Made by a program: the position numbers and the translations under genes. Shown piece after piece: positions 23,440-35,020 of a stretch of DNA of 64,000 nt. Origin of the DNA: Podocnemis expansa. Lineage: Eukaryota; Chordata; Testudines; Podocnemididae. How positions within the stretch are numbered: position 1 is the first letter of the stretch; every line of letters begins with the position of its first letter. The notes below the pieces were generated by a model. It made no database searches and was not told where the DNA came from. It saw only the letters and a list, made by a program, of their open reading frames with translations. The DNA lies in the NCBI GenBank assembly GCA_007922195.1, contig ML682014.1, forward strand, positions 3,870,631 to 3,934,630, read 5' to 3'.

Positions 23440-23646
23440 AAGTCCAAAGCGGTAGCTGTGTTAGTCTAGTTCAGTAAAACAAGCAAGTCTTATGACATTT
23501 TTAAAGATTAACACTTATTTTTTGCATGAGCTTTCAAACTCACACTTCATCACTTTCTAATATCCATTGAAGTGGGACTTCACCCTTGAAAGCTCATGCA
23601 AAAAATACATGTTAGTCTTTAAAAGTACCTTAAAACTCCTTGTTCA
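23440..23646. mobile_element. PLE foldback insertion with 8-bp duplication
   Basis: The left arm runs GCGGTAGCTGTGTTAGTCTAG...AGATTAACACTTATTTTTTGCATGAGCTTTCA. The right arm is its inverted form, GTGGGACTTCACCC...GAAAGCTCATGCAAAAAATA...TTAGTCTTTAAAAGTACC. TATTTGAT lies on both sides (23432-23439 and 23647-23654). The two arms are PLE 3' ends joined head to head with almost nothing between them. Confidence 0.88.
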
Positions 23647-23654
23647 TATTTGAT

Positions 23655-24374
23655 GTTCCACTGAATCTATCATCACAATGTTTTTGCTGAAAGAAAACTT
23701 GATTTCTTTGGAAAAGTCTCATTTTTCAGTTAGTTTTGTAGTCAGCTGTAGCGTGATGTTTTCCATTTGCTCTCGTTATTTTTGACCCTTGTTCAAAATC
23801 TTCAGCAGTCAAAGGAAAATAATACTTCAGGAGAAAAGCCAAAAACTGGCAAGTGGAACCAAATTATTGCAGTTGCTTAAGCCGAGCACCACCTTTGTAA
23901 ACAAATCAGTGAATCTGCATCTGAAGTTACCCTGTGTCACAGTTCAGGCTTGTTTCTGGATGTAAATAACCCAGTGCTTTGCTCAGCTCTATTTTAAATG
24001 GTGATAGACTTCCCAGAAATGAGTTGTGGGGGAGACACCTTAGCCCCTGAGCCCATGGAGAGGGATAGGTCATCTGTGATGACGTGCCCGGCCTTCTGCA
24101 AATACTAGTAGATCCATGGACCTAAGGGGCTAGCCACACAGGAGTCTCATCCTCTTTAAACTCTCCCTGTGTGCTTAACTATAGAAAGGAGTGCTGCGGC
24201 CTGATATTCCCACCACACCAGCCCATGCAAATTACTGATTCCTGCAAGACCCATACAAGCAGATTCTTGCTGGCATCAGTAAGGGCTTGGGTATATGTAA
24301 GGATCAATATGCGTGGTTCCCTTTTTGAGACAGTTTAAATTTGGCACCTTAAAAGTTGCCCTTGAACTCATCAT
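23655..24374. other. Unique DNA, nothing recognised
   Basis: No gene or repeat was identified. Confidence 0.5.
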
Positions 24375-24378
24375 GCTA

Positions 24379-24612
24379 GGCAAAACAAACAAGGACTTCT
24401 GTGGCACTTTTAAAGGCTAACAAATTTATTTATTGCTTGAGCTTTTGTTGAAAAAAAAAAAAAGCCCACTTTGTCAGATGCTTCAAAGTGTCTGACAAAG
24501 TGAGATTTTTCTCCCATGAAAGGTTGTGTGATAAAATAAATTTGTTAGTCTTTAAAAGTGCCACAGAACTCCTTGTTTTGCTGAACTAAGCTAACACAAC
24601 TACCCCTCTGGA
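24379..24612. mobile_element. PLE foldback copy
   Basis: The left arm CTTCTGTGGCACTTTTAAAG...TTTATTTATTGCTTGAGC is mirrored by the right arm AAAATAAATTTGTTAGTC...AAAAGTGCCACAGAACTCC, ending in AACACAACTACCCCTCTGG. A 13-base A-run lies at the inner end of the left arm. Target duplications are not clear. Confidence 0.85.
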
Positions 24613-24615
24613 ACT

Positions 24616-26520
24616 TGTCAAGGGATAAGAACTGCTCAAAACTTTTTTGAAAGAAAAAGAGGGAGGTTTACTGTATGTGGTTTTATTTGATGTGGAGTTC
24701 TGTAATAAAAGATCTCAACTGAGACATTGCTCAGTGAATTTATCGTGGCTGTGCAGGTGGCTAGTTTATGACATGAGTTTCAGGAGTCACTGATTTTGTT
24801 TTCGCTGACCACTGAATTAAATTCATTTCATAAGAGCATATAAATGAGGTAAGCTGCTAGCTATATAATTTTCCATATGTCTTTAAAATGCAGCTTTGTA
24901 ATTCGGTTCTTCAGGCTTCCAGATTCTTGGAAGTGAAGGGGACTTAAAAAAAATATTTGTTTCAAAGGACTTTGCTAAGAGGAGCCTTTTCAGCCAAGGA
25001 AGTATAAGGAGTGGATTTAATTGATTTGATGTAAATTGGCTGCACACAGGGTCATCTCTGGAGTGGGGTCCAGGGCCAATCTGCCTAGGGGGAGGCCCCC
25101 TGGAGACCTCCTGCACTGGGGTGGCAGGTGGGTGGGTGGGCAGGACCAGTGACAAAAGTCCTGCCCTGCCCCAGGCCAGTTGCTCTGCCCTGGGAGTGGG
25201 GTGGGCTGACCCACAGGCAGGCTCTGCATTTCTGCCCCACTCCTTTCCTTCAGCTCTCTGCTGAAGGCAGTGGAACAGGGGGAGCAGGACCGGCAGTGCG
25301 GTAGTTGGGGGGGCGCAGTACAGGCCCCCGAAGGATGGTAGTGAATAAACAAAAGAGACAGACAATGTAGTTTAGACTTCAGGATTATTCATTAAAGCCT
25401 TGATTTTTCAGCTGATGAACATCAACCTTGCAACTTTTTCTTGCCATTGTAACCACTGTGCCTGGACTTTTGAACCTGTAGTGAACTATTTGTGCAAATA
25501 TTAATCTAACTGCCCTGATTTATGGGTAGCTACTCGTACTTCATGGGATTAATTTGTAAGTATTTGGGAGGTGATATTATCTGTGCTACAGATAGAGAAT
25601 ATAGACAGATTTCAGGGCAGTGTTTTTTGCCATCCATCCCCCATGTGTCCCGTCCCCCCCCCCCAGCCCCTTTTTCCAGTGAGACCTCTAAAGAAATTAT
25701 GCTCCAATTCCTGTTCTCTATGAGTGTTTGCCTGGAGTGTCAAACCCCTCCCTGTTCCACTGGCCACTAAAAGATCTGCTGCTCCCCAAGAAAATAGTAC
25801 ACTCCAGTTTACCAGTTCCACCTCAGATTGTTGCTTCACTCCAGATTCAATACTTCGTTATGTTTATCGTGACATCAAGAATAGGTTTATTAGCAAAACA
25901 CTGAAATTCACAGTAATGGTGTTGAAAGAAATGGCATAAAATCATAACAGGCATTCTAGAGCCTAGATTTAATTAATAAGATATTCAAAGTCTAAAAGTA
26001 TTGCATACTAGTGCTCTACAGCCAAGCTGGCTGTGTGCCCCCTCCTTTCATAAGACACTGTGTTGTCAACTTGCCTTCTCAGTGAAGGATAGCAACCTTG
26101 TATTCCTCCCCCTTCCCTTTTTTAAACAATTGTCTCTTCCTCCATGAGTCTGCTCTTCAGAAAAGTATCTTGGGGTGCATTTGTCTTTGGAAATCCTTAG
26201 GCCTGCATCTGGCCCAGATAATAAATGTAGTCTGACTCTGTTGTTCTGAGTTAGCCTTGAGGCTTGCTTTGACGCAGGTGAAAAATCTTAATTTTACAGT
26301 TTGGGAATCTAATATTTTCCAGTTTTCCACCTCTGCTATGCTATTTTCTGTACTTGCAATATGAGATTTATTTTATTTCTATCTTTTAAAGCTTTCAGTT
26401 CTTAAGGGCTTTAGAACTGGATCAAAACCATTCCATACAGGCCTTTGCTGGGAAGTAAATATTTGGCTTTCCAGCCTTGATCCCAGAGGAAGACAGGAGC
26501 AGCTGGTTTGATTGAGGACA
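24616..26520. other. Gene-free DNA with a GC-rich island
   Basis: A GC-rich block at 25045-25345 carries open frames on the minus strand (24883-25365) that have no recognisable motif; it could be a decayed hAT-type element, but no termini are visible. A C homopolymer lies near 25652-25664. The rest appears unique. Confidence 0.4.
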
Positions 26521-26523
26521 CAA

Positions 26524-26937
26524 TGGCTATGTCTACACTGCCAAAGTTATTTCAAAATAACTATTTTTGAATTTATTTTGAAATCGGAGTCCAATGAAGA
26601 CTATACTTTGAAATAAGGCGGGAGTTCTTATTTCAAAATAGAGAGTCTTTGCTAGACTCTCTCTTTCAAATTGGGGAAGGCAATGTAAAGTATAGGGATA
26701 TTATTTTGAAAAAAAGCCAGTTCTGTGGTTTGGAATGGCTTTTTTTCAAAATAGCTATTTCAAAAGAATCAATATTTTGAAATAAATCCAGGCTTTAGTA
26801 TTTTGAAATAGTGCTTAATTAGTTCAAAATAACAGTGCTTATTTCAAAATACCAAAATGCCTGCATGGACAGGTATAAGGATTTTTTTCGAACTAAGCCT
26901 CCATATTTTGAAAAATCTTTGCAGTGTAGATGTACCC
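26524..26937. mobile_element. GGCTATGT-family palindromic MITE, copy 3
   Basis: The left end TGGCTATGTCTACACTGCC pairs with the right end GCAGTGTAGATGTACCC. The interior repeats TATTTCAAAATAA and TTTTGAAATA palindromes. The flanking target duplication is not preserved. There is no coding capacity. Confidence 0.82.
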
Positions 26938-27006
26938 GTTAGTTAGTATTTACACACTTGCTGCCATACAGACAAGAAGTAACTGAGAGAGTCTCCTACC
27001 TGGTAT

Positions 27007-27301
27007 CAGGACCATCGTTGCCCCAGGAAAGGACCAGGGGCACTGGCCCAGGCCACGCCCCCTGGCCACAGGCCACGCCCCCAGCCGGGGATGGGGATGG
27101 GAGTGGCTGCCATGGCCGCAGACGGCTGGGTCCCAGATCCCTGGCCAGGGACGGGGCCAGAGGGGCCACTGTGGCCGCAGGTGGCTGAGCCCCAGATCTT
27201 CGGGCCAGAGACCGGGAGAGGCGGGGCCCCGCCAGACCCAGGGCACTGGTGCCGGGATTCGGGGCATTGGCCCTATGTTACCGGCGCCAGCAACTCCCCT
27301 G
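27007..27301. mobile_element. hAT-type GC-rich MITE, short copy
   Basis: The left end CAGGACCATCGTTGCC pairs with the right end GGCGCCAGCAACTCCCCTG. CCTGGTAT (26999-27006) and CCTGGTAC (27302-27309) flank the element, matching 7 of 8. The body consists of two to three GC-rich tandem units containing GGCTGGGTCCCAGATCCCTG, like those in the longer copy at 55646. There is no transposase. The open frames on both strands reflect GC content. Confidence 0.92.
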
Positions 27302-27309
27302 CCTGGTAC

Positions 27310-27925
27310 TTTGGAAATAATTGACCTTAATTCTTGTACCTAATATCTCCATTTACCACTGGAGAGCCTGTCTGCCAGTGTAACCACTCAGACCCTGGGC
27401 ATGCTGTTGCTCTTCTTCATGCTAGTCTGCCTCTGGCTGTCTCTCAAACTGGTCAGCTGAAGTTTTTCTTATTTAAATTTCTGACTGGGATGCTACTTGA
27501 TCACCTCATGAGTAGCTTGCTTGGGCTGGAGAAAGACTTGACCGTGCTTTGAGGCTGATCCTGAGTCATAGGATCTGCATGAAGAGCTGGCCAGCTTCCA
27601 ACCATGGCTATGATTAGTGCCACAGCACAGAACACACTGAGTGCTGATTGTCACCTACTAACCACATACTGTCTGATCTTATTAAATAAGACCTCGCCAA
27701 ACTGAATGCTAGTTGCCAATTTAACATTAATTCTTTTAAATTTACAAGCTTCCCGTTAGCAAATTCTTAACACTCTGCACTTCCGTAGCATAATATTGTT
27801 TCAAAGTGAACTTTCTAAAATATAGACAATATAAGTTCAAAAGAAAACATTTGTTTTCTACTGCGTTTTTGCTAACTACTGTCACCTTGACTTTTAGGAT
27901 TCAGTCCACTGGATCAGTCTGCAAC
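27310..27925. other. Unique DNA, nothing recognised
   Basis: No gene or repeat termini were found between the hAT copy and the PLE insertion. Confidence 0.5.
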
Positions 27926-27938
27926 AGGCTTCTTCCTG

Positions 27939-28254
27939 AATCGTGACTATGGATTCTTTTCACATTATAGCAGGTAATTTGACTTCACCCTCCCCTCTGT
28001 GTGCTGTTCCCTAGAGTTTGAATCCTTACAAATGCTCTGATTTGGTGTTGCAGTATGACCTGATCCCATGTCTTACACTCCCCTGCATTTATGCTGATCC
28101 AATTCTGTAGATTCCCCCACTTCAAAGCATCTGATGAAGTGGGATTTTCTCCCACAAAAGTTCATGCAATAAATAAATCTGTTAGTCTTTAAGTGCCACA
28201 AGACTCCTGGCTTTCTTTGCTTTACTAGACTAACACGGCTGCCCCTTTGGAAGT
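27939..28254 (+). mobile_element. PLE 3' end with 13-bp target duplication
   Basis: The insertion is bounded by AGGCTTCTTCCTG on both sides (27926-27938 and 28255-28267), a perfect 13-bp duplication. It starts with AATCGTGACTATGGATTC, which reads NRDYGFFSHYSR then stop, like the C-terminal end of PLE proteins (compare LNRDWDWL in the copy at 42 kb). A 3' UTR and the terminal blocks GATGAAGTGGGATTTTCTCC and AAATCTGTTAGTCTTTAAGT follow. It ends with ACTAACACGGCTGCCCCTTT. It is a strongly 5'-truncated copy. Confidence 0.92.
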
Positions 28255-28380
28255 AGGCTTCTTCCTGTAATATCGCCCCAAATCCACGCATTCTGTGCCT
28301 GCCCCTCTGATGAAGCTTGTAACCTTGAAGCACAGGTCCATATTCTACATGGCAAAGTAGTTATCAAAGTACATTCACCC

Positions 28381-28478
28381 ATCTTCAAAGTGTCTGAAGT
28401 GGGATTTTGTCCCATGAAAGCTCATGCAAAAAATAAATTTGTTAGTCTTTAAGTGCCATGGGACTCCTTGCTTGGTTA
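28381..28478 (+). mobile_element. PLE 3' end fragment
   Basis: It contains GTCTGAAGTGGGATTTTGTC, GAAAGCTCATGCAAAAAATA and TTTGTTAGTCTTTAAGTGCC. It lies about 130 bp after the previous PLE, in the same orientation, and is probably an independent insertion. Confidence 0.82.
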
Positions 28479-28604
28479 TAAAAAGGCATAGTAGATTATT
28501 TGTTGTCTCCCAGTGACTGCAAATCACATGACCTCCTTTTACAAATAAAAAGGAGTGTGGTTTTAGTTTTTGGTTCCTGCCAGGCCTGCAAACTCCCTCT
28601 AGGA

Positions 28605-29450
28605 CAGGGGTCTCAAACACACGGCCTGTGGGCCAGCATGTGGCGCTTGGAGTTACCTCCTGTGGCCCATGATGATCCCCCAGAATCCAGGGGCTCCCAA
28701 CCCCTTCACCCCATGGGTCAAAAAGACCCACAGGGCTTTTGAAGTGCTGAGCTCTTATGCTGGCTGGGAGCTTGGCATCAGCAATGCTTCCACGGTGGGG
28801 TGAGCCAAAACTGCTGCTGCAAGCATGCTCGGGAGAGGGGGAGGAGCCCTGCCCGTGGCGTGGCCGCTCTGGTGGCCAGGTAAGGAGGCTTTGGGGGCGG
28901 TCTGGGACAGGCAGCCACAGGGAACAAGCTGTAGGGGCAGGGGGGCAGTCGGCCCAGGGGAACGTAGGGAGCTGGCGGTGGAGCCCGGCAGGGGGTGCTT
29001 TCCCAGCGCTTCCAGCCACAGCGCGGCCAGCAGAGCTGGGGAGGATGCTTTCCCTGCCACTGCTGGCCAGACAGGGCCTGCCCTGGGCAGGGCAATCACC
29101 CTGGGCCCCACAGTTCTGGGGGCCCCATGCCATCCTGCCAAGCTGGGCAGCGCGGGCTAGTACTGCTGCCCCCCATACCGGGGACTGGGTGAGCTGGGAA
29201 AAGCGACATGTGGCTCAGCTCTCCTGGTCTCCTCTGCCCCTCCCGCCCGAACGCGTGCTGCTTCTGGCTCTGTGCTGGAGCAGCGAGGAGGGGGCAGCAG
29301 ACAGCACAGGGACTATATGGCTACCCCCCAGCCCCGGCCACTTTGGACCATGAGTTAGTGCAAAGTGGCCACAGCAGGAGGCCAGGATGTGGCTTAAAGT
29401 AGTGACACAGTTGACAGCTTGCAAAGATAAGAAAGTTCTCAAGAGCTACT
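28605..29450. mobile_element. hAT-like element, left end and GC-rich body
   Basis: CAGGGGTCTCAAACACACGG and the following 'cctgtgggccagcatgtggcgc' are a typical hAT short-element left end. The GC-rich non-coding body continues to roughly 29400. I could not find a matching right terminus or a second copy of the preceding octamer CTCTAGGA, so the end is an estimate. The many overlapping open frames here are caused by GC richness. Confidence 0.6.
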
Positions 29451-29853
29451 GTTGGTTTGCAAATACAAGTGTGTTCAAGACTCAAGGCATGTCTACAGTA
29501 TTACTTATGTTGAACTAAGTCAGTCACCTGGTGGCCGCTGTCCACACAACCCTCTTCCTGCCAGTGGTGCAAGTCCTTATCAGGAGTGCTTCTGCCCGCA
29601 GAAGAAACCAGGGCGCTCAGCTCTGCAAGACTCCACACTGGGAGTGCGGCTTTCTCCCCAGGGCTTCCTGCCTGCCTGCAGCCAGGAAGGAGCAGAGAGC
29701 AAAGGGGAATCTGCAGGGACTTCTGGAGCCAGGGATCTAGGCTGGGAGCCTCAGTCCCTGCTAGAAATCGGGAACTGGGACCCTGGGGGAGAGCACAGCT
29801 CCCTCCAGAAGGCTGGGTGGGAGCCTGTGTAGCAGTCCAGCTTGGAGGGGAGA

Positions 29854-30347
29854 CAGGGCTGGATTAAGGCTCCTGCAGACCCAGGACTGCCCACTCTTGT
29901 GTGCCCGCTCCTCAGTGACTGCACCAAGCCTGGTGCATGGTGGGGGTCGTTCCTGGGGGGGCAGGGGTGAGGTGAGCAGACTGGCCAGCCAGGGCGGGCT
30001 GATGCTTGGCACTGGGGAGAGGGGTCTGCCTGTGCCGGGGAGGCTAGGGCTCTCAGACCAGAGGCCATGGCCTGTGAAGCTCCTGCTTCACCTCATCCTG
30101 CCCAGCCCACCGGCTGGCTTGTCTACCCCAGCAGCAGCGTGCCAGGCATGGGGACTCCCTCCCCCGGAGCAGTGTCAGGCCAGCATAGGTGTGGGGCAAC
30201 AGCCACCGAGACCACTGGGGTAGGGGAGGAGAGGGGCCAGTTCAGTGTGGACTGGCATCCTAGTGCTGGCTCAGCAGCTGGATTTTTGTGGGGCCCCCTT
30301 TAGCCTGGGCCTGTGGCCCCTAAAGCCTCTGCATTAACCTGATGCTG
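29854..30347. mobile_element. hAT-type element nested in the 29-32 kb block
   Basis: CAGGGCTGGATTAAGGCTCC on the left pairs with GCATTAACCTGATGCTG on the right. The flanks AGGGGAGA (29846-29853) and AGTGGAAA (30348-30355) agree at 6 of 8 positions. The 494-bp body is GC-rich and non-coding. Confidence 0.72.
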
Positions 30348-30824
30348 AGTGGAAACCTGGCAGCAACTAAGCTAGGGAGCTGGGAGCCTGCTTTCAGGTC
30401 AGTGTTATGTCTCCAGTAAAGCTATGTAATGAAAGAACAGCTGCTGTAAGCAACACAATGTCTACACCAATGGGGTCTTTCAAAATGCCTGGCTGCTCTC
30501 GTCCTGCTGGCTAGACAGGGGGCTTCTACCAAAGAACCTAGACAAAGCATGTTGCAGAGAGTGGGCTGCAAGACCAGGATGGGCTCTTTGCTGCAACTAA
30601 GGGGATGGGAGATCGATGCTCCCCTCTCCTTGGCTGTAGCAGGGAGCATGGCAAAGTGCTCCACCCAGTCCCCCCTAGGTGCTCAAGCCCCTGCTGGAAC
30701 TGGAGGGAAGAAAGCACAGATCTCCCATCCCCCTGGACTTCCGGACTCACTGCCAAGGGACCTAGGTGGCACTCCCATCTGTGTGTGTGTGTATGCGTGA
30801 CATGTATGTTGCTGGCCCTTTAGA

Positions 30825-30876
30825 GATGTGACAATATCTGTGGCTTTCAAGCCAAAAAGGTTTGGAACCACTCTTC
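30825..30876 (-). mobile_element. hAT terminus fragment
   Basis: Read on the minus strand, AGAGTGGTTCCAAACCTTTT followed by TGGCTTGAAAGCC is a common hAT left end. No partner end was located. Confidence 0.5.
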
Positions 30877-32212
30877 TAGGCAGATACTGAGTCACCCTAC
30901 CTACACTGCAGCCTTGTCTACAGTAGAAAGTTTGGTAACACAAGCTTTGCCAACACCAAGCCACCAAGATAATTAAACCACTGTTGCATGCCTTCAGTGT
31001 CTTGTGTCAGTGGCATGCATTCACATTATCAACACAGGGAAGTGTGTTTTGGGTAGCTATCCCACTGTGCAACAGCATGCAGGGTGCTTTGGGTTTGTTA
31101 TGCCTCATGAGGCAGGCCCCGTGTCCCATGTTGGTTGCTGAGCTGCATTATTCCATGGACAGCTGACTAGTTTAATGGCATCTTTTCAACTAGCCTGTCA
31201 GCCACATTGGCATTGCTGAACACACACAGTAGAAATCCTTTTGAAGTAGAAATCCACTCGAAAGTGTGTGCGAATGAGGGAGATATGATATGTTAGGGAC
31301 TGTTTCTTTAACTTAAGACAGCAGCAGCTGGAAGCAGCCTGCTGGTACTGTCTTCCTTAGCTCAGTGGAGACTGATCTGTATGCCATGGAGCAGGGCCAG
31401 GTTATTGCAGGAGCTATAGGGGCTGGGGTGGGGAGTGGGGCCCTGGAGGATGCTGTGCACCTGCTCCACCCCCTGGGCCAGCTGGTCCACCCTAAGGGGT
31501 GGGGTAGGGCAGGCCAGCACCTGTTTGCTGCAGCAGAGGGCAGGGCTGGCTGGTGTGGCCTCCACTTCAGCCCAGCACAGTTGTAGACGGCTGCATTAGG
31601 GACCGCCATGCTGAACAGCAGCCACCTTTCCTTCCCCCCCGGCAGCCTGGCTGGAGCAGGGCTGGGGCAGGAGTGCCCTCTGGCTCTACCTCCTGGCGCT
31701 TTCCTTGCTGGCTCTGCAAGGCAGATCAGGAGATTCGCTCCTCCCTCTAGCTTATGGGCAGGCAGGACTGTGTTTTTTGCTGCTGTGGAGTGAGCGCTCC
31801 ATGGTGTGTTATTTGAAAACTTCCTGCGCCTCTGAAAGGGGAGGCTGGATGGCTGCAGGGCAGCAAGTTCAAACTGCTTACCAGAGTGGTCACAATAGGC
31901 ATTTTGGGATAGTCTACAGCAATATAACCAGGGCAGTGCCTATGTTGTTGAAATAAGGTCTCTGCCACTCATCATTTTTTTTTTTTTTGGAAAAAATAGC
32001 AGTTTTGTGAGTGGGGCAATTGCAGTGTGTACACCAGCACCGTTGTTGAAAACTTTGTCACAGCCCTCTGGTGCAGACCCACTGCATGTAAGCCCTATGC
32101 CACTCATGAAAGTGGAGTTGTTGAGTTGGTGTATTTGGGCATGTAACATTGGTGACAGCAGCTGTACGCTGATAAAGATAGGTCAGCCTCTCTGTGTACT
32201 GTAGACCATGGC

Positions 32213-33394
32213 TACATCAGACCTTTCACATTGCTCTAATCTTAGGGCCTTAACTTTGACTGTCCCATCTGTAACTGAATAAAGGGCAAGGAGAAGCCAT
32301 TTTGCTTCTTTTGAAATCAGTGTCAAAACTCTCACTGAATTCAGTGAGTGCTGGGTGGGAGCCTGAAGAAATGAGCAGTTAGTTTGAACCCTGTAACAGC
32401 AGAAGCAACTGGCCAGATTCATAAAAGGAAACATTTTTAAAAAGGAAAGGAACAAATTGGATTCTCTTTTAATTTCACTGGAACACTATACTTTCTGTTC
32501 AAGTTCTTTGTTCCAGAAGAATTTGATTTCTATAGACAACTTCAAGTTTCAGTCCAAGACTCTAATCAGAGTTTCCACAATACAACATAATTTTCCAGTT
32601 ACTGCCAATTGTCATCTTTCAGTTAGCTTCAACAATATAATCCGTTGCTTATTTTCATTTAGGAAAAGAATGCAATTTACTTTAGAATAAGCAACTTTTT
32701 GGGCATCGTAAAGGACGATGTCATTGTAAGTCATAAATGTAGAATTTAGTTTTCTTTCTCTCATGTTGTTAACCATCTGAATGCCTTAAGTTGTAAAGCT
32801 GTTACCCCATGAGGACTTATTTAACATATGCATCATCTCTTTTTAAAGCATGATGTCTGAAATAATATAATCTTTGGTTACAGGGGAATAACAGGGAGGT
32901 GTATTTTTAAACAATCAAAGCTTTCAACAGAGTTCCTTGATATACAGCACTCCCACTGATCGAGGGCCAAATCCCAAGAACTGCTAAGGGCTTGCTGTGC
33001 CCCTTCACTTCCAGCTGAATTCAATTTGATCTGCAGATGCTCAGCACTTCAGGAGACTTGGTTCCTGGCAACAAGTTAGAAAACCAAACAAACAAAAACA
33101 AAAACCCCACAGATTATCCCAGTAAGTGTTATCCATTGAAGCTATGTTAATTGCAAACATCAATAACATCCTCTAACAGGTTTTTTCTTCTAATGCCGTA
33201 CCAAGTTTGTAATTTGCCTATAACAACCATATTATCGCACAGAAAATACCTATCTGAAACAAAAGGTGCAACAAAACAGCATATTCCTTGTTACAGATTT
33301 GTCAGCCAGGTTTTCTGAGTTTAAATTCCAAATACTGTTTTCATAACTATTTTTGTTCCAAATTAGTATTTGTATCATAATAGCCTTGAGGCTC
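32213..33394. other. Unique AT-rich DNA, nothing recognised
   Basis: Short frames only; no gene or repeat termini. Confidence 0.5.
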
Positions 33395-33545
33395 AGATTC
33401 AGCTTGGAGTCTTTCCATTCACTTTACTGAGAGCTGGACTAGGCCCATAGATCCTGAGTGATATTGAAGCTCTCTTTTGCTAAGTGCTGTACAAACCTAG
33501 CACAAGAAAGCCCTTGCTCCAAATGCCTTATAATTATAAAGCATT
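33395..33545 (+). repeat. Possible old MIR-like repeat
   Basis: 'gctaagtgctgtacaaaccta' followed by 'gaaagcccttgctccaaatgcc' resembles a widespread amniote repeat 3' region. The remainder is too decayed to define. Confidence 0.35.
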
Positions 33546-34014
33546 TAGATTATGGTTTAATGTTACGGTGCTTTAAAATGTATTGTAAGAAACAGATAAC
33601 AAGAAGCCTGAGGATGGGAAAATTCTTCCAATAAACTGCCTAGCAAATAAAAGTCTGATCTCCACTCAGCGAAGTTACTGGCAAAATACCCTTTTACTTC
33701 ATTGGTACACAATCAATGGCCCTGATTTTGACTTGTGCTTTTGAGGTCTCTTTTCGTACCAATAACGAACAATATTAGTAATGTAAAACAGGTTTGAAGG
33801 GCTGCACTGACTCGGATAATCACATGGCCACATTCTGCACAGAGGTACAGTGTGTCAGAGTAGTTACCCTTGATTAACACCAGCAAATCCAATTTTTGTG
33901 AAGTTAAACCCATTAAAAAGACTATCTTTTTAGATAGATTTTATTTACTCTAATGTGCCTCTTCTAATTAAACAGCTGAAACAAAATTCTCTAAAGAATA
34001 CCTTAGAAATGTTG

Positions 34015-34186
34015 CATGGGCTTTCATGGATACAATCCTAGTTCCTCAGATGCTTGAAGTGTCTGACAAAAATGGGATTCTACACATGAAAGCTAAAGTG
34101 ATAAATAAATTTGTTAGTCTTTAAAAGTGCCACGGGGTTCCTTGTTTGTTTTGCTGAACAAGACTAACAAGGCTATGCTTCTGAAA
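34015..34186 (+). mobile_element. PLE 3' end with perfect 13-bp duplication
   Basis: CTTAGAAATGTTG occurs on both sides (34002-34014 and 34187-34199). The insert begins with a short piece of inverted arm (CATGGGCTTTCATGG). The regular 3' blocks follow: GTCTGACAAAAATGGGATTC, AAATTTGTTAGTCTTTAAAA and ACTAACAAGGCTATGC. It is a 172-bp truncated copy. Confidence 0.9.
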
Positions 34187-34187
34187 C

Positions 34188-34593
34188 TTAGAAATGTTGG
34201 TATAGCACACCTAAATTTGAGAGAAAATACGACACGAGGATTTGAAGATCTTTAGTTAGCAGTACTACATTTAATATTCTGTACTCAGTTGATTGGGATC
34301 AGATGGCTTCAGAATCATGATGACACTATTGAACAAAAGGTAACTACTTAAAAGACAAAAGTGCTCATTTTCTTTTCCCACCTTTCCGTTCTGCTTTGAT
34401 ATTTGTTTTCATGTCATCTTCAAACTGACCTCTCCAGCCATGTCTCCCCTCTAGTGATTTTTTTTTTAAGACTGGGGGAGAAAGGCATGGGCCTCCCATT
34501 AGAAAACATTTGTAATGTTGCCTTTTGCTGGCCCATTTTTTAGGTAAACGTATGGACAAATCAGTTTCTTAATTTCTCTGGGTCATTGCCACC
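34188..34593. other. Unique DNA, nothing recognised
   Basis: No feature was identified. Confidence 0.5.
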
Positions 34594-34595
34594 TA

Positions 34596-35018
34596 GGCTA
34601 TGTCTACATCAGGAACAGTTAGTTCGCTTTTGTTATTTTGAACTAATAATTTCAAGGTTAGTTTGACCTAACTTCTAACTTATTAGTTTGAATTAATAAC
34701 ATGGACTAGTTTGAACTAATGTTAGTTCAAACTAGTATACTTTGTTAGTTTGAACTAACTACCCTTAGTTCAAAACTTATTAAGTTCGAACTAAGGGCTG
34801 GTCCTGGTTTCCACCGGACTTAGTTCGAACTAACACTCAAACTAAGCAGTTAGTTTGAACTACGTGCTGGTAGTTACTAGTTCAAACTAACCATTCCTTA
34901 GTGTGAAGTAAGGATTTCCTTAGTTAAAACTAAGGAAAGCCTGATGTAGACAGCTAAAAAGTTAGTTCGAATTAAGCCTCCTTTATCCAAACTAACTTGC
35001 CAGTTGTAGACATAGCCC
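34596..35018. mobile_element. GGCTATGT-family palindromic MITE, copy 4
   Basis: GGCTATGTCTACATCAGG on the left and GTTGTAGACATAGCCC on the right are inverted. CTA borders both ends (34593-34595 and 35018-35020). The interior is made of TAGTTTGAACTAA-type palindromes, as in copies 1 and 6. No open frame is conserved. Confidence 0.88.
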
Positions 35019-35020
35019 TA

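Larger units (their letters stand above)
29484..32212. mobile_element. Candidate 2.7-kb DNA transposon, decayed
   Basis: AAGGCATGTCTACAGTA on the left is the inverted form of TACTGTAGACCATGGC on the right (32198-32212), with one extra base. Similar words recur inside: CTTGTCTACAGTAGAAAG at 30913 and GATAGTCTACAGCAATAT near 31909. The text at 31040-31075 ('ttttgggtagctatcccact') is of a type often found inside reptile DNA transposons. No transposase domain was recognised in the overlapping open frames. Alternative: two or three separate shorter elements that share terminal words. Confidence 0.45.

Noticed and set aside
23440..23654. A tRNA-derived SINE as the source of the recurring 'gtgttagtctag...gtgccac...actcc' repeats
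   Set aside because: The copies at 27939 and 37081 connect these termini to PLE coding sequence and 3' UTR, so they are PLE ends.
24440..24612. A processed pseudogene suggested by the A-run at 24455
   Set aside because: The A-run lies inside the foldback between two PLE arms, not at the end of a gene copy.
28375..29353. Open frames of up to 252 codons on both strands
   Set aside because: They cross the end of a PLE fragment and a GC-rich hAT-like body. Composition is skewed to Pro, Gly, Ala and Arg in every frame, typical of non-coding GC-rich DNA.
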